From: Granulicella sp. UBA5172
GTDB lineage: Bacteria > Acidobacteriota > Terriglobia > Terriglobales > Acidobacteriaceae
Reading direction: 5' to 3'
Length of the DNA stretch: 9,068 bases
Assembly (NCBI GenBank): GCA_002413385.1
Contig: DHWW01000300.1
Coordinates: forward strand, 23,691-32,758
Shown here: positions 7,689 through 9,068 of the stretch, piece by piece
Position numbering within the stretch: position 1 is the first letter of the stretch
How the letters are laid out: each line of letters begins with the position of its first letter
Notes under the pieces: model-generated
The model's database searches: none
Told to the model about the DNA's origin: nothing
The model's input: the letters and a program-made list of their open reading frames with translations, nothing else
Translations under genes and position numbers: made by a program

Positions 7689-7894
7689 CCGTCGAACGCG
7701 GTGTGCGCCTGATGGCGGGCATCATGGTGTTATTGTCGCTTGCTCTTGCGCACTTCTTTTCCCTCTACTGGCTCTGGCTGACAGCGTTCGTCGGGGTCAA
7801 TATGTTGCAGTCGGCGTTCACAAACTGGTGTCCTGCCATGAACATCCTGCGCGCCATGGGCCTCAAGGATGCTGGCTGCGCCATTGCCAAATGA
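7685..7894 (+). CDS. YgaP-like two-helix membrane protein (DUF2892 family)
   Basis: This is a 69-residue inner-membrane protein that matches the YgaP-like transmembrane family (DUF2892). Family hallmarks are the [15 protein letters not shown] start, [18 protein letters not shown], and the NWCP motif. Two helices are predicted at about residues 8-24 and 27-45, followed by C49-P50 and a final cysteine, C65, near the C-terminus. In YgaP this helix pair anchors a rhodanese domain. Here it stands alone, as is common, and its role is unknown. The start has a good ribosome site (AAGGAG, 7 bases upstream) and overlaps the stop of the restored permease frame by ATGA, so it is the fourth gene of the efflux operon. 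The coupling suggests an accessory role with the pump, perhaps in sulfur or thiol chemistry, but that is only inference. Confidence 0.85.
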   Translation: MTVERGVRLMAGIMVLLSLALAHFFSLYWLWLTAFVGVNMLQSAFTNWCPAMNILRAMGLKDAGCAIAK

Positions 7895-7910
7895 GAAGAA
7901 GCAGGCAGCT

Positions 7911-8192
7911 ATGACGCAGCGGAAATCAGGAGCGAAGCCGAACACGCCTTCCCGAAAACAAGCAGTACACCTGAAAGATGAGGTCTACCGCCAGATGATG
8001 CGGTTGGAGGTAGGTCGTCCTGGCGCAGAGATGGGGCTCGCCATCTCCTTGGTGCGCGCCTGGCAGGCCGCTGGCTCGCAAGCTGAAAGTAGCGAAGAGC
8101 GAGATTGGCTAAAGAAGATATCTCCTATCTGCCTTCAGATGATCGAGACGGCTTTGAACGCCTACAACATCGCGTGTCCCGGTGCGCAGTAA
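7911..8192 (+). CDS. Conserved-looking small protein of unknown function
   Basis: This is a 93-residue soluble protein of unrecognised family. The N-terminus is basic and low in structure (residues 1-18), and the rest looks helical: residues about 19-34 (VHLKDEVYRQMMRLEV), 40-54 (EMGLAISLVRAWQAA) and 62-86 (EERDWLKKISPICL onward). It has two cysteines, C74 and C89 (ACPG), and no transmembrane segment. An upstream in-frame start at 7869 would overlap the preceding gene, so ATG 7911 is preferred, 16 bases after the DUF2892 stop. The purine-rich GAAGAAG just after that stop is the only possible ribosome site. It is likely the last gene of the operon, given the spacing. A DNA-binding or adaptor role cannot be excluded, but no motif supports one. 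Confidence 0.62.
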   Translation: MTQRKSGAKPNTPSRKQAVHLKDEVYRQMMRLEVGRPGAEMGLAISLVRAWQAAGSQAESSEERDWLKKISPICLQMIETALNAYNIACPGAQ

Positions 8193-8301
8193 CGGCGCAG
8201 CAGCACGGTATCCACGCCGGATCGAAGCCCCTCCCGGAGAACCAGACGCTTTGCATGCACGGCAGAGAATATACTGACCTTGCACGTTGCGACCCCATTC
8301 A
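8193..8301 (+). promoter_or_regulatory. Gap before the sigma factor gene, possible weak -10 element
   Basis: This 109-base gap probably ends the efflux operon and starts a new unit. TATACT (8270-8275) resembles a -10 box 26 bases before the ATG, but no good -35 partner lies at 17 bases. A short TGCGC/GCGCA inverted repeat spans the upstream stop codon without a T run, so I do not call it a terminator. Confidence 0.3.
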
Positions 8302-9068
8302 ATGCGACCTGATCTGATTCGAGCCACCGAACTCTTGCAACGCAACACCCCAGAAGCTGTCGAAGAGGCGATCGGTCTGCTTCAGCATACGGTCTATTCC
8401 TTCAGTATGAAGGTGTGCGGGCATCCGGAAGATGCGGAAGACACGATGCAGGAGGTGCTTTCCCGCTCTCTCGGGCACCTGGCCAAGATCCAGACCCCGC
8501 AGCAGATGGCGGTGTGGCTCTTCACGGTTACCAGAAACCGTTGCTGGCGCATGCGAAGGAAGCCTGCAAACGCTCCGTCCAGCATGCTCTCGCTGGATGA
8601 ATTGATGCCGGACGAGGGAGAATTGTCGAGGTTGCTCGGAGATGCCGCAAAGGGGCCGGAGAGCACCCTCGTGGCTGCCGAGCAGCACAAGCTTCTGCAT
8701 CAGGCCATCCTGCGCGTTCCGCCAAAGTTGCGGATTGTCCTTGTCCTCCACGATATGGAAGAGTTAACGACCGAGCAGGTTGCGCAGATCCTCGAACTAC
8801 GGCAGGGAACCGTGCGGATTCGACTTCATCGGGCGCGTCTCTGCGTGCGCAAGGAGATGAACCAATTCCTAAGCGGGTCTGCTCAGAGTCCGGATCAAGC
8901 AAAGCCCTCATCGAAGAGACGGACAGTCGCCAAAGCCAAGATCAGCCAACGCCCCGTGGAATGCCGTGACCTCTTCACCAACCTCTCAGAATATCTGGAT
9001 GGCAGGGTTGAACCTGTTGCGTACGACCAGATGCGGGTTCACATCGAGGCATGCCCATCGTGCGTTGC
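8302..9068 (+). CDS. ECF sigma-70 factor with fused zf-HC2 anti-sigma-type zinc motif, cut by window edge
   Basis: The frame is open from ATG 8302 to the window end (255 full codons), so the protein continues. Residues about 20-87 form sigma-70 region 2 (VCGHPEDAEDTMQEVLSR, then VWLFTVTRNRCWRMRRK). Residues about 128-189 form region 4 with its helix-turn-helix (ELTTEQVAQIL, then GTVRIRLHRARL). This pair, with no region 3, defines an ECF sigma factor that would direct RNA polymerase to special promoters. A Ser/Lys/Arg-rich linker at about 190-218 leads to a zf-HC2-like zinc motif: C221 followed by LSEYLDGRV, then H247, C251 and C254 (HIEACPSC). In known systems this motif usually sits in a separate anti-sigma protein; here it is in cis. 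No Shine-Dalgarno sequence is seen at ATG 8302, and an in-frame TTG at 8287 is a possible alternative start. Its neighbours are the efflux genes. Confidence 0.85.
   Translation, partial: MRPDLIRATELLQRNTPEAVEEAIGLLQHTVYSFSMKVCGHPEDAEDTMQEVLSRSLGHLAKIQTPQQMAVWLFTVTRNRCWRMRRKPANAPSSMLSLDELMPDEGELSRLLGDAAKGPESTLVAAEQHKLLHQAILRVPPKLRIVLVLHDMEELTTEQVAQILELRQGTVRIRLHRARLCVRKEMNQFLSGSAQSPDQAKPSSKRRTVAKAKISQRPVECRDLFTNLSEYLDGRVEPVAYDQMRVHIEACPSCV

Noticed and set aside
8180..8200. TGCGC/GCGCA hairpin as a terminator after the 93-residue gene
   Set aside because: The stem is only 5 bp, it spans the stop codon, and no T run follows.

Overview
The window looks like an accessory efflux locus on a bacterial chromosome with moderately high GC. 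No RNA genes, transposases, CRISPR arrays or attachment sites were recognised. The lineage is uncertain. My best guess is Acidobacteriota (Terriglobia), inferred from the style of the ECF sigma factor and from the small 'WGLxxKxxLYH' membrane proteins; nothing here proves it.

Left part, minus strand (about 1848 to 1): there are two short, related single-pass membrane proteins (1848-1468 and 1076-684). About 390 bases with no convincing gene lie between them. The N-terminal 193 residues of a membrane-anchored RND/HlyD-type periplasmic adaptor (579-1) follow and run off the left edge. The stretch between the small proteins holds a weak 61-codon ORF that overlaps the next start (TTGCTGA). It also holds a 71-codon open stretch in frame with, and directly after, the amber stop of the 1848-1468 gene.

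Centre and right, plus strand (1966 to 7894): this is a tight four-gene operon. It encodes a TolC-type outer-membrane channel, a lipoprotein adaptor, an RND permease, and a small YgaP-like (DUF2892) membrane protein. All three junctions are 4-base ATGA overlaps, so translation is probably coupled. The permease gene carries a one-base insertion at 7361/7362 that swaps reading frames in the C-terminal transmembrane block. Removing one base restores a 1076-residue RND protein whose stop codon overlaps the DUF2892 start. A 93-residue protein of unknown family (7911-8192) follows 16 bases later.

The two transcription units diverge from 1849-1965, an AT-rich gap with a perfect 7-bp inverted repeat (1932-1949) close to the TolC start.

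Right edge (8302 to end): an ECF sigma factor (regions 2 and 4) is joined in one open frame to a zf-HC2 anti-sigma-type zinc motif (C221, then H247-x3-C251-x2-C254) and runs off the window. Its place next to a tripartite efflux operon suggests a self-contained sensor and sigma factor that may control nearby export genes. This is inference.

Together, the window shows two divergent envelope-export units plus a candidate regulator. The exported substrate cannot be read from the sequence.
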